Source of the DNA: Heliopora coerulea
Taxonomy: Eukaryota > Cnidaria > Anthozoa > Scleralcyonacea > Helioporidae
Assembly: GCA_030142905.1 (NCBI GenBank)
Contig: JASJOG010000082.1
Location: forward strand, 712,001 to 776,000
Direction of reading: 5' to 3'
DNA: 64,000 nt
Shown here: positions 28,401 through 36,385 of the stretch, piece by piece
How the letters are laid out: each line of letters opens with the position of its first letter
Numbering within the stretch: the stretch's first letter is position 1
Notes under the pieces: generated by a model
Told to the model about the DNA's origin: nothing
The model's input: only the letters and a program-made list of their open reading frames with translations
Database searches by the model: none
Position numbers and translations under genes: made by a program

Positions 28401-31400
28401 TTGTCCGGAGAATTGCAGTCTCCGCTCAGCAAATGCATTCCTCCTCTTTGACAAATTGTTCTCCTTATTGAAAATAGGGCAAATGTCTGTACAGTTATCC
28501 CTTACTAAACGCTAAAAATTCCGTTTCAGGGCTCTAAGAATTCAAAAATTTGCTGAACTTTTTTTACAGACTACCCCAACCAAATAAGCGCCGAAAATCT
28601 GTCCTTTGCTGTTTATGGACATCAATAGTGGGTTGAAATGACCAATCTTGTTATGATTACCCCTACCGATTATCCAGTAACACAAGATTTAAACAAAGAT
28701 TAATGTTTCCCTTCGTCATCTGCTGCGTTTAAGTGATAATTCTGCGCACGTTTCCTTGCAGTATTCAGTCAATCATTGAGAAAAATAGAAAATGATTTCC
28801 GCATTGAAGGCAAACGTGAAACTGCTCACTTTGACGTAGAAACGTCGAACGTCGCACTGGAAACGCAAGGAAAAATGTGGTTACGTGGTAATTTCGCTTT
28901 TACTGCAAACGGTAAAGGAGAAGCTCTGTGACTCAAATGTTAATTAACAAAGGAAAATCCAAATAAAGGGTGATACAAATAATCCATTCCTTCCTGGCAA
29001 TCCCTGGCGGAATAAAACCGTCTAGCATAAGCCAGACAAAAATATAGCAGTGTCATATTTGCCAATGGGGAGAAAGACAAGTTTAATCGTTTTACCTGGA
29101 AGTAATCTTTGTTATTTATGTAGTAATTGCGCGAAAACCATTTGTAGCTGGGTTTTTCAATCTTATATTTTTTATTTTATTTCTAGATGATTTATCAAGG
29201 AGACAAACCCACCATAATGTACTCATTTTTCGTAACAGAGAAGGAGTATCATAAACTAAAACAAAAATCTCAACTCGAAGGCCCAAAACTCTATTTCTCG
29301 AATGTTGGAAGAAATGCTGGGCAAAATCCTGAAGCTGGATCAAGTACTCCTAAAAGGAAACAAGAAGAACCACGCTTACCATTCAATCCTAACAAGATCC
29401 GTAACGTATACCCAACACCACAGCATCCCATAGAATCAGTTACATTTCCTGGTCAAAGACTGCAGTCTCGGTACAGTTCAGACAAAAATGGTTTCCGCTA
29501 TCCGCAAAGGCAATCCGACCTGACACGGAGTTACCTTCCACCAAGGGGACAAACTAAACAAGATGGTGTCCACCGATCGCCTTCATGGTACGGTTCTTCT
29601 TGGGTTCAGTTTGGTGGAGACAGAAATGATGCCAAAGAGACGCCAGTTGCCAATGCGCCGTTCCATCGGCGCCCACTACTCAATCAACAAACATTCCAGT
29701 CAAACCAGTACGGAAATTTCAAAATTCCTGGATATCAAGGTGGTAATTTGGAGCATCCCTACAGTCAAACGTCCAGCCAGTTCGGGAATTCCAAGATACC
29801 TCAATACCAACGTGGAAACTGGAAGTATCCTTTACGTCAGACTCCAAACCAATATGGTTACTCCAAGATACCCGACTATCAAAGTCGTCAGTGGGTAAAT
29901 CCTCTGGGACAGACTCCAAATACTGAGAGGAGGTTTTACACTGGCAATCAAGAAGTAAATGGGAAGACATTGCTAACCTACATATGGAGAACTGCTGGGT
30001 TTACTCCTTGTTCGGCTACATGTGCTGGAGGTCAGATATTGATTACTTGTTTGATTAAACATTCCGTAAAAATACCTGTCTTTTCCATCTGCGGACGATT
30101 CATGTTTTAGTTAGTCAGCGACAACTTGTGCAGTTGTGAGTTTAGACGGATGGACGAGACGGACTTTAAATAGATCCAATGAATTGATCGATGGACAAAG
30201 AGATAGATGGATGAACAGGTAGACTGGTGGATTGTCTGATGAATGTGAATGGACGGATGGTTGGACGATCAAGAAATAACGCAGAAAGGAAAAGAACCAA
30301 GCCGAATTAAATCAAACAGAATAAAATGGATTAGATGTGTTGGATGTATTGGATACGTTGGATGGATTATGGATGTATTAGATACACTGGATGGGTTAAA
30401 TGTGTTGGAGGGTCGGATGTGTGGATAATGCATGGATGGATGGGTAGGGATGGGTAGATGGGAGTATTGATGGATGACTGCATGAGTGGAAGAATGGATG
30501 GGAGGATGGAAAGGAGAGATGGCTGGAAAAAATTAGGGTAAGTGGAAAGAGAGATGGGTAGATAAGGGGGCGGATGAATGGATGCCTGAATGGGTTGGTG
30601 GTTGGTTGGTTGGTTGGTTGGTTGGTTGAGGGATGGATAGAAAGATAGCTGGCTGAAAAGATAGGTGGGTAGGACTGTTGATGGGTGATTGGATGGGGAT
30701 GGTGGGCAGATGGATGGCTGGGTTGATGGATTGATGAGTGGATGGAAGGCTAGAGGGAGTAATTAAGGAAAGAAAAGTAAACCTTTTCTAGTTTTAAAAA
30801 AACGGGTCCTTAGAACTACTTTTGTTCTCAATTTCAATAGGTTCCTTTGGGCTTGAGTTCACTTTCCGGATTTTCACTGTTTGTGGTTATTTTTTACAGG
30901 AATTCAGTCTGGTATGATAAAGTGCGTTAGATCTGATACGGAAGAGACGGTCCTTGACGGAAAATGTGATCCTAATAATAGGCCTGAAGAAAGCAGACGT
31001 GTTTGTAATTTACAGCCATGTCCCGCAAGGTATATTCATTAAAAATTCAAAAACTTATTCACTCCACATCAGACATAGATTTACCTGAAAATAGATTCGA
31101 AACATTTATATGCTATGATGTCAATTAATAGTCCCAACTTAACGGTCATTGTTCAGTAACTTATTTACAGTAGCATATTTTGTTTGCAGCTGGGCGCCTC
31201 AAGAATGGAAAGACTGTTCAAAGACTTGTGGGGAGGGTATCCAAATGAGGGACCTAATGTGCAAGCAGGTCATCGACAGAAGTGGTGAAAAAGTCACTGT
31301 AATGCTTCCTATTATGGAATGTCCTGTTCATCTACGACCAGAAGTTGTCCGAAAATGCTTTCTAAAACCATGCCCCCTAACACCGAAACCAAAATGGGTA

Positions 31401-34400
31401 ACGGAAAATTGGAATAAGGCAAGTGCAGGACCAACATTTGATTAAGAGATTATGGCACTATCAAGAACTCCCAAGGGATCTTGAATCGTACGTTGTGGTA
31501 CAAAATTGTGCGATGTGATTTGGCGTCATATGGTATTTTAGAGTGTCGCATTGTACGCAACAGTTTGATACTGTATGGTATGCTTAGCTGTGGTATGAGT
31601 ATAGCATGGTATAATGGTACGAAAGTTCATTAGTGCATTGGTGGAACATTATTTAGTTAAAAGATTACGACATGTTATGACATTGTATAATGATATGATT
31701 TACATTTGGGTTGGCAGAGGATTAAAAGACTACGACTCTTTTTAAAGTTCCCTGGAAGGTCTTGTGTTGCACGTTTTGGTACGATTTTGTATGGCATGGT
31801 AAGGCATGCATGGCTTGGTATGGTATGGTAGGGCATGGCATTGCATGACATGGTATTACATGGTATGGTATTGTTTGGCATGCCATGGTATGATATGATA
31901 AGGAATGGTATGACATGGCATATCATGGTATGGTATGACTTCGTATGGTATGGTTTGGTATGGTATGGTTTGATATGGTATGGTACGGTATGCCATGGCA
32001 TGGCATGCTATGGTACAGCGTGGTATGTAACAGTATGGTAATATTGGATCATCCAGTGTATAATATATTGTACAGTGATTACATATATTGCGTTTTGCAC
32101 GATACATTAAAATGTTTCGAGTCGTAAAAGTCCATAGCACAAATATTTACGCGACCATCCTTTGCTTTGTTTCAACTGCTTAGTGTTCGGTTGAATGCGG
32201 ACATGGTATCCAAAGAAGAAGTGTAGTTTGTAAGAACTACCAGAATGAGACGGTTCAAGAATCAAAGTGCGAGTCAACGAAAAAACCGCCTGGATTAAAG
32301 GCTTGCTACCTTGGTTTGTGCAAAGCTGCTTGGTATACAGGAACAGAATGGTCACAGGTAAGAATATAAGTGGTGATTGTTTTAACCCTTTGATGCACAG
32401 TGTCTGATGTATCCGGCACCTAAGAACAAAAGAAGCAATGAGAGGACAAAGGAAAAACAAAGACAGAACAAAGAACAAAAGAAAAAAAGTTTAAGCGTTA
32501 AACGGTTAATGAACAGCACTGCTTATTTTGATGAGTTCAGTCCTTCCATATTAGGTTTCTTAGTCGTATTATTAGCCGGAACCAACTTTTTCAGCCAGAT
32601 GTCGTGCCCATTAGCCCGTGATTTTTTAGGACATATTATAGTATATTTTTATAATGATCTAAAAACTTGATTAGAAAAATGAAAGTTTCACAGTATTCCC
32701 AAGCTACCATATTGATAAATTCCCGTATGGGCATTTCTGCCAGATTCATTTAAAACGGAAAGACAAAGACATTACAAACGAAACAGTGTGTCAGATATTA
32801 AAACCTCGCTGAAAAATAAATTCACCAGATCACCATTGGCGAACTAACGAACGGTTAAAACGGGTCCTTGCCAGTTGGAAATTAGTAAATTTTGTGACAG
32901 GCCTGACGGGTGATCTAGTGAACGGTACAGATCAAGAAACAGCTACGCTTGCTTTAACTGAGATAGTTATACGCTTCTCCGACAGAATCTCTTCCCTTGA
33001 CAAATTAAACTGTCAGGCTTTAGCAAGAATAAAAGCTTGATTCTACTGGGAAAGAGTTAATGGCTCTTGAAATACCAAACTACAAACAAACTACCCCGCC
33101 GTGCCCTCCATTGTATTTTGCAATTTTATCAGAAGTGACAGTAGCTATTCTCGAAAAAATGTCGTGACAAGGACATTTCTAATGGTTGATCTTGTTGGGT
33201 CTTGGTAAACTTTGGGGGCAACATGGATTTCAGGTAGAACGGGTGCGTCTCTAACGCTAAAATACACCTGCAAATATGGAAACATAGAGGACGACAGTGT
33301 TTGCAGATTGCATTACTCTACCAGTTGTTGTGGCCTAAAAGCTACCCAGGAATTTTCACGGGAACCAATTCTTTCTACCCTCGGCAGTTAAGTCACTGTC
33401 TATCGATGACGTTAAATAAAGGTTTATCAATTGTTATTTCAGTGTTCAAAGTCTTGTGGAGCAGGAATTAGAAGCAGGCCAGTTATTTGCGCTAGAATTG
33501 ATGGCAGTGCGCTAAACGAAGTGTACTGCAAAGACAAAGAGAAACCAAAGGACACCGAGAATTGCAACGAACAGCGTTGTAGAGGAGTATGGATGACATC
33601 AGAATGGAGCGAAGTACGTGCTAATCAAGAGAATTTTATTCGCAACTAAACTAAGTAAAGAAAACTAGACAAAATACGCCATTTTCAAATTATATTATAT
33701 GGCTTTGGAGTAGCCCTAACCTTAATTTTTTGAGAAATTGATTAAAAAATCCTCACAGTATCTGAAGCACTTTACCATAAAGGCTTTTGATATCGGTTGG
33801 AACCTTGAATGATTTATGAGTGGTCTGTCACATTCGTCTGATCACTTGTAAGCGTCTTGCCCCAGTCTTCCCACTGTAAGATGAGCCTAGCCTTGAAAAA
33901 CTACGCGTTTCAAACTAGTTGAAATGTGCGGATTATATAACTAGCCAGTTACGACTTTACAAATTCCTGCTTTATATAATTCAACTATCTACTCTACAAA
34001 AGGATTTGAAAACTAAAAATTTAGGTAAAAGCCTCGTATTTAGGTGTGTTCTTTAATTTAACCTAAAATTCGAAGTACATCAAAAACCGTATAAGCATCG
34101 GTTGTAGTAATATTAGTGAAATGGTGGGAAGGCTAGAGCGAACTTCGCCAGGAACATTTCCCCTGTGCTTAGGCCGCCCTCTCCTGTTATTAGTTATAAA
34201 GAATACCATGACCTGAGGGAAATTAGCGATTAAATTCCCCTGCTGGTGAGGAAAGATTTGTGGAATTTCCTTGAGTGTAAGCTCAAGGAACTCTTACAAA
34301 TCTTTCTCAGGCAAGGGAAAAATTTAGTCACTACATGTGGTCTCCCTCAAGTCACTGTATCACTTCGTAGTATGAGTATCGCCGGGGAGGATTTCGAGAA

Positions 34401-35486
34401 GCTCGCCTCTCCTGCACAGCCTCAAAGAGAAACGGACCATTGTCTTCTAATTTTCCCCTACGTTATTCATGAGGGAAATTTATTACTAGGAGAAGGATTT
34501 CTCGGTCACGTAAATTTCCCACAGGTCACAAGGAAATTTCTTTTGCAAGGGCAAAAATCCAATCATGCACAAACTATAAGGAAAATTCATGGCTTAACAT
34601 CCTCGGAGAACAAACGAATCCGAGTTGATCATAGTATTGTTGCTTATCCTAGGCTATATTTCTACGCTAAATAATTTCACAAAGCTGCACTTTATAACTT
34701 CCTTTTACCTTGGACTTTAGTGCTCCAAACACTGTGGCAATGGCGTACAGGATCGGGTGGTAATATGTATGAGGTACATCAACGGCAAATTCCAGGAGAC
34801 ATTTGATGCGCATTGTCCTACGGATGATAAACCGGCTGTACGAAAAGAGTGCAAGGGCAAGAATTGCAATCCAAGCTGGTTTTCAACACCATGGACCGAA
34901 GTAGGTTTCTTTCAGTAGTCAAAAGGTTAAGTAGTGTTCTCTGTCAATGTTACGAAGGTGGAAAACATGACAGAAGGACGAAAATGCACCACTTTTTTGT
35001 TTGTTCCAATCGGAAACTTTTCCTTCACAGACCATTACATACATACGAAAAATGGATTGCTGCATACCTTGGACTCAAAGGGAATGCATGAACAGGAATG
35101 CTTTTAAATTTATAGATTACGTTTATACTGGTTTGAGTGTCCTTTGGTTAATTTATTGATAAATGATGTCTTTTGCATAATCTTGTTCTTCACAGTGTTC
35201 CGTAACCTGCGGACATGGTGTTCAAACAAGACACGTTTCTTGCCTTGATGGAAAAGGTGCAAACGTTGGCGGTTGCAAAACTTGGGAAAGGCCTCTTCTT
35301 CGCCGGGGTTGCCACCCTAAGCCTTGTCCGGAAAAGGAGACAAAGCCAACGACGCCGACACCATCCTGTACTGACAATCCACCACGCTTAGCGGGCAGAT
35401 ACTGTAACATCGTCAAGAGAGTCAACTTTTGTCGTATCCGCAGTTATGCAGAGCGATGCTGTGCAACCTGTTCATCGGGACGTTAG
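6799..35486 (+). CDS. ADAMTS-like / papilin-type secreted matrix protein (15 exons, ~963 aa)
   Basis: Joining 15 exons gives one uninterrupted frame with all intron phases consistent: 6799-6861, 15870-15964, 16046-16130, 24316-24457, 24803-24936, 25762-25858, 27083-27163, 28148-28323, 29187-30030, 30900-31029, 31190-31418, 32184-32357, 33443-33613, 34721-34900 and 35196-35486. The order is signal peptide (1-21), TSP1, ADAMTS cysteine-rich module, spacer (motif ATIPAGSTDI, then YYLNGHW), a Gln/Pro/Tyr-rich linker (about 310-550), six TSP1 repeats and a six-cysteine PLAC domain (about 925-959). There is no metalloprotease or disintegrin domain. That makes it an ADAMTSL/papilin-class protein, a family known to bind extracellular matrix and modulate fibrillin or ADAMTS proteases. 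No Kunitz or Ig domain was seen, so papilin itself is less likely than an ADAMTSL. Function in this organism is inferred. A possible poly(A) signal lies at 36380. Confidence 0.88.
9524..9869. mobile_element. Non-autonomous TIR element, ~346 bp
   Basis: The ends AGGCCTAGTTTATAAGCTG (9524-9542) and its reverse complement (9851-9869) match over about 19 bases. The interior has GC-rich subterminal direct and inverted words (GCTGTGTCGCACGGC, GAGCCGTGCAAGC). There is no transposase frame. A MITE is the simplest reading, but its superfamily is not determined. Confidence 0.65.
10253..10587. mobile_element. Tc1/mariner-type MITE with TA flanks
   Basis: The element starts CAGTGGAGCCTTGCGCTATA and ends with the reverse complement (TATAGCGAGGCTCCACTG). 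TA lies directly outside on both sides (10251-10252 and 10588-10589). CAGTGGA ends plus a TA target duplication are characteristic of Tc1/mariner-type non-autonomous elements. Further GCGCGTTAT words are repeated inside. No transposase frame is present. Confidence 0.75.
10957..10990 (+). repeat. ATT trinucleotide microsatellite
   Basis: About ten uninterrupted copies of ATT lie inside intron 1 of the ADAMTS-like gene. No other feature was seen. Confidence 0.9.
11465..11740 (+). repeat. Degenerate tandem repeat, unit about 90-100 bp
   Basis: The words AAGTCAACTT, CTTACATTGAGG(T/C)CA(C/T)GAA and AACGA recur in the same order at about 11490, 11580 and 11670, with further decay downstream. The unit is diverged and copies are incomplete. 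The function is unknown, and it could be a decayed satellite or the subterminal repeats of a DNA element. Confidence 0.45.
13447..13530 (+). repeat. CT/CTTT microsatellite
   Basis: This pyrimidine tract of CT repeats grades into CTTT and CCTCT. The open frames across it on both strands are translations of the repeat and are not genes. Confidence 0.9.
15390..15475 (-). mobile_element. tRNA-derived SINE head (reverse strand)
   Basis: Read on the minus strand, it matches the plus-strand element at 47641: GCCATCTGA, TTAGAGTGTCTCACTGGTCA and AGGTTGCGGGTTCGATCCCC. The last contains a near-perfect polymerase III B box (GGTTCGATCCC). The 5' A box is weaker. The downstream CGTTTTTTAGAGG word is also shared. 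This is one of at least three copies in the window. Confidence 0.65.
15500..15753 (-). mobile_element. Fragment of a GGGGG-rich hAT-like element
   Basis: The right edge is CTAGCAACGCCACTG. Its reverse complement, CAGTGGCGTTGCTAG followed by a poly-G run, resembles the CAGTG(G/A)CGTAAC ends of the intact element at 46579. The opposite end was not found cleanly. It abuts the acceptor side of ADAMTS-like exon 2. Confidence 0.4.
15870..15964 (+). CDS. ADAMTS-like exon 2: first TSP1 repeat, N-terminal part
   Basis: This encodes YEWGTWGTWSSCSVQCGKG followed by an Arg/Lys-rich strand: the WxxW...CSxxCGxG core of a thrombospondin type-1 repeat. The acceptor is TATAG and the donor AAG|GTGCGA, phase 2. 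Confidence 0.85.
16046..16130 (+). CDS. ADAMTS-like exon 3: end of first TSP1 repeat
   Basis: It enters at phase 2 and leaves at phase 0 with CGA|GTAAGT. The residues RRGCSGPLLDYRFCDSR supply the later cysteines of the repeat. The following residues in exon 4 (DCDSNV) continue it. Confidence 0.75.
16425..16786. mobile_element. hAT-like non-autonomous element, decayed
   Basis: The left end CGGTGGTGGAACC and the reverse complement of the right end, CAGGGGTGGTGCC, are diverged terminal repeats. The interior has GGGGGCTAA-type blocks on both sides. Flanking octamers CTTTAGAG and CTCTAGAA match at 6 of 8 positions, consistent with an old 8-bp target duplication. Confidence 0.5.
18150..18526. mobile_element. 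Non-autonomous TIR element, ~375 bp
   Basis: The terminal words GTGTTTATATGGAGGCAAGCC and GCCTCGCTTTCATATAAACAC are imperfect reverse complements. An inner palindrome, GCGAGATCTC...GAGATCTCGC, lies near 18362-18395. No transposase frame is present and the superfamily is not determined. Confidence 0.6.
19532..19758 (+). repeat. Tandem duplication, two ~114-bp copies
   Basis: The copies 19532-19645 and 19646-19758 each begin GACGAAA(A/G)GGCGATG and share CTCTAATTACA, CTCAATTCTA, AACGCTCT and GTCCTTGCATT in order. Divergence is moderate. No coding potential was seen. Confidence 0.75.
20213..20219 (+). promoter_or_regulatory. TATA box of the intronic candidate gene
   Basis: TATAAAA lies 67 bases before the ATG at 20280, which leaves room for a normal initiation site about 30 bases downstream and a short leader. 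Confidence 0.5.
20280..20567 (+). CDS. Candidate secreted 95-aa protein nested in an ADAMTS-like intron
   Basis: I do not recognise this protein. The first 30 or so residues look like a signal peptide: a basic start (QIRGHR), then the hydrophobic core LCFFFVVLPLL, then small polar residues (IGSQSQ). The mature part is charged and probably helical, with a paired-basic site (RSRR) before YEDVLQQIR and a single late cysteine. Upstream is a TATA box, the ATG has a good context (ACGATGG), and AATAAA occurs at 20832, so a single-exon transcription unit is plausible. Alternatively it is a distal first exon whose true donor was missed, for example GTGAGC at about 20440. No conserved domain supports it, so it could be a chance frame. 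Confidence 0.4.
   Translation: MGLALAQIRGHRSLCFFFVVLPLLRNVIGSQSQDLRESLKLRLATQRLLENKVGELPNGDQRSRRYEDVLQQIRTSLHYEENTFDKNCENSVVRI
20832..20837 (+). terminator. Possible poly(A) signal AATAAA
   Basis: A canonical hexamer lies 265 bases after the stop of the candidate intronic gene. A single hexamer in AT-rich DNA is weak evidence on its own. Confidence 0.3.
24316..24457 (+). CDS. ADAMTS-like exon 4: start of cysteine-rich module
   Basis: It encodes DCDSNVKKPV...IRAEQCKAFDKQTYNG. The AEQC..FD motif is the usual opening of the ADAMTS cysteine-rich module (RxxQCxxFN in relatives). It enters at phase 0 after CAAAG and leaves at phase 1 with GAG|GTAAGA. Confidence 0.8.
24803..24936 (+). CDS. ADAMTS-like exon 5: cysteine-rich module
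   Basis: It encodes HLKPCELYCLAAGHKFYARL and then VRDGTPCGKD and VCIQGNCQ. The PCxLxC, DGTPC and VCIxGxC signatures are diagnostic for ADAMTS/ADAMTSL cysteine-rich modules. Phase 1 in, phase 0 out with CAG|GTAAGC. Confidence 0.9.
25762..25858 (+). CDS. ADAMTS-like exon 6: end of cysteine-rich module, start of spacer
   Basis: The frame reads QRPDGCYSLDGPC...WRVIGVFNATELDF. It supplies the last cysteines and the first spacer strand. It enters at phase 0 after CTCTAG and leaves at phase 1 with TCG|GTGAGT. Confidence 0.75.
25859..27082 (+). other. ADAMTS-like intron 6 with a Harbinger-like MITE
   Basis: The only structure seen is the TIR element at 26302-26788. The long open frame near 26133-26564 runs from unique sequence into that element and is not considered a gene. 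Confidence 0.5.
26302..26788. mobile_element. PIF/Harbinger-like MITE, 487 bp, TTA target duplication
   Basis: The ends GGCTACGTTTACAC and GTGTAAACGTAGCC are perfect reverse complements, flanked on both sides by TTA (26299-26301 and 26789-26791). A 3-bp TWA duplication is typical of PIF/Harbinger elements. Subterminal words TCGGATTCAAA and TTTGAATCCGA, with further ATCCGAA words, are repeated in both halves. No transposase is present. Confidence 0.75.
27083..27163 (+). CDS. ADAMTS-like exon 7: spacer module
   Basis: It encodes YNFVATIPAGSTDINVEEL and ends RSYLG. The V(A/V)TIPAG(S/A)T.I.V motif is the hallmark of the ADAMTS spacer-1 region. Phase 1 in and out; donor TAG|GTACGT. Confidence 0.88.
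28148..28323 (+). CDS. ADAMTS-like exon 8: spacer module
   Basis: It encodes ALKDHNSGVYYLNGHWMISL and continues to EKSLDIM. The LK...YYLNGHW motif matches the spacer of the ADAMTS/ADAMTSL family. Phase 1 in, phase 0 out with ATG|GTATGT. Confidence 0.88.
29187..30030 (+). CDS. ADAMTS-like exon 9: end of spacer, repetitive linker, start of TSP1-2
   Basis: This 844-base exon is the largest of the gene. It starts with the last spacer strands (IYQGDKPTIMYSFF), then a long low-hydrophobicity linker rich in Gln, Asn, Pro, Tyr and Arg. The linker ends in three tandem 25-26-residue repeats with the pattern Q(Y/F)G...KIP.YQ (about 29695-29925). The exon ends with IWRTAGFTPCSATCAGG, the start of the second TSP1 repeat. 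Phase 0 in, phase 1 out. The linker has no recognised domain and is probably extended and disordered. Confidence 0.85.
30125..30770 (+). repeat. TGGA/GGAT-rich minisatellite-like tract
   Basis: Imperfect tetranucleotide repeats (GGAT, TGGA, GGTT, GATG) cover about 640 bases between exons 9 and 10, including a run of seven GGTT units near 30600. Purine/G strand bias is strong on the + strand. Confidence 0.8.
30900..31029 (+). CDS. ADAMTS-like exon 10: second TSP1 repeat
   Basis: It encodes GIQSGMIKCVRSDTEETVL to VCNLQPCPA, completing the repeat begun in exon 9. Phase 1 in, phase 2 out with AAG|GTATAT. Confidence 0.85.
31190..31418 (+). CDS. ADAMTS-like exon 11: third TSP1 repeat, start of fourth
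   Basis: It encodes WAPQEWKDCSKTCGEGIQMR to KPCPL and then WVTENWNK, where the fourth repeat begins. The frame continues only if the donor is AAG|GCAAGT, a non-canonical GC donor. This joins exactly at phase 0 to CSVECGHG in exon 12. Confidence 0.85.
31550..32040 (+). repeat. ATGGT pentanucleotide-derived low-complexity tract
   Basis: GGTATGGTATG-type repeats, mixed with ATGGC variants, fill this intron part. Several open frames on both strands arise only from the repeat. Confidence 0.85.
32184..32357 (+). CDS. ADAMTS-like exon 12: fourth TSP1 repeat, start of fifth
   Basis: It encodes CSVECGHGIQRRSVVC to CYLGLC, then AAWYTGTEWSQ. The exon boundary falls immediately before the first cysteine of the CSxxCGxG core, phase 0 on both sides. 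Confidence 0.9.
32358..33442 (+). other. ADAMTS-like intron 12
   Basis: No exon was seen. A diverged copy of the dispersed repeat that ends in GGGAAAGAGTTAA lies near 32990-33060. The Lys/Gln-rich frame near 32407 is not supported. Confidence 0.5.
33443..33613 (+). CDS. ADAMTS-like exon 13: fifth TSP1 repeat, start of sixth
   Basis: It encodes CSKSCGAGIRSRPVIC to NCNEQRC, then GVWMTSEWSE. Both boundaries are phase 0 and sit before the first TSP1 cysteine. Confidence 0.9.
34243..34307. repeat. Near-perfect hairpin, ~28-bp arms
   Basis: GAGGAAAGATTTGT...CCTTGAG and CTCAAGG...ACAAATCTTTCTC are reverse complements around the 6-base loop TGTAAG. It lies inside an intron. The overlapping 142-codon frame is judged to be chance. 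Confidence 0.65.
34721..34900 (+). CDS. ADAMTS-like exon 14: sixth TSP1 repeat, start of seventh
   Basis: It encodes CSKHCGNGVQDRVVICMRY to CKGKNCN, then SWFSTPWTE. Phase 0 at both boundaries; donor GAA|GTAGGT. Confidence 0.9.
35196..35486 (+). CDS. ADAMTS-like exon 15: seventh TSP1 repeat and PLAC domain
   Basis: It encodes CSVTCGHGVQTRHVSC to CHPKPCP, a Thr/Pro hinge (KPTTPTPS) and then a PLAC domain with six cysteines in the expected pattern (C...C...C........CC..C) ending CCATCSSGR and a stop codon. The C-terminal PLAC domain is shared by papilin, ADAMTSLs and some ADAMTSs. Confidence 0.9.
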   Translation, partial: CSVTCGHGVQTRHVSCLDGKGANVGGCKTWERPLLRRGCHPKPCPEKETKPTTPTPSCTDNPPRLAGRYCNIVKRVNFCRIRSYAERCCATCSSGR

Positions 35487-35949
35487 ACACTGGTATAACC
35501 AATGATGGCGATGCTCGGGAAGCTGTACATAAATCAGTGCGGGGCGAGAGGACGGAGAGATTGAAACCTCCATGATGTAGCCTGGTTGCAAATCATGGTA
35601 CCAAAATTCTCATAACTCAATATCAAAGTTCAGGTTCATCTATAATGGTTGTTTTGAACTGACGATGTTTAGCGAAGTGTTGGAGATATGTCTGAACAAC
35701 CGGGCTCTGACAGAGTGGGTGTCATGACCAGTTAGCATACAAGGTACTTGGTCAGGTGAGCCTCCCTTGAGACTGTATGTAGATCTCTGGATAGACTTTG
35801 GATCTAGACTTGTAGCAACGAACAATTGTAATAAACCGTACCAAGCAAGAAAAACACACTTATCTTTTGATGTATTCAAACAGTTAAAACAAGTTGAATG
35901 AGGAGTCTGATCTTTAAGGGGTTGAAAAATATTAGTTGTGATGTTCCTT

Positions 35950-36130
35950 GTTTAGGCTAGAGATACATGTATGTTTGTCTGTATGTACCTATGTGTAGGT
36001 TTATGCATATATGTATTGGTGTGTATGCGATAATGTAATATGTACATTCATGCGCGTATGCGCGTATGTATGTGTATGTATGCGAACGTGTCGATGTGTG
36101 TAAGGATGTTTCCATGTATGTATATATTTT
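35950..36130 (+). repeat. TATG/TGTATG-rich microsatellite in the presumed 3' UTR
   Basis: Imperfect TATG and GTATG repeats lie between the stop codon of the ADAMTS-like gene and the AATAAA at 36380. Confidence 0.7.
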
Positions 36131-36379
36131 TTGGTCGGAGGTAGGTTAGGAGTGTTGAGTTCGGCTCTCTTGAAAAAGATGAACCAGTTTCCTGAGACGT
36201 CAGATTTTCATCTGGCGTGACTCAGACTTTTCGTGAATAAGGGAAAAAGGTTTAAATCTTGTTCAACTTCCTAAGGTAACGGTAGCTATGGAGAGAAATG
36301 TTCGTCTATAAATGGCAAAACCATACTTTCTACGGATCTGTGATATGTTCTGATACATCACCGAACCCCTATATAAGTA

Positions 36380-36385
36380 AATAAA
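36380..36385 (+). terminator. Possible poly(A) signal of the ADAMTS-like gene
   Basis: AATAAA is followed by a T/G-rich stretch (GGTTTTTGG), about 0.9 kb after the stop. That arrangement is typical of a cleavage and polyadenylation site. Confidence 0.45.

Noticed and set aside
31675..32140. Several Tyr/His/Met-rich open frames on both strands
   Set aside because: They are translations of the ATGGT repeat between two real exons.
34246..34674. 142-codon open frame
   Set aside because: It overlaps a hairpin repeat inside an ADAMTS-like intron, has biased composition caused by the inverted repeat, and no domain.
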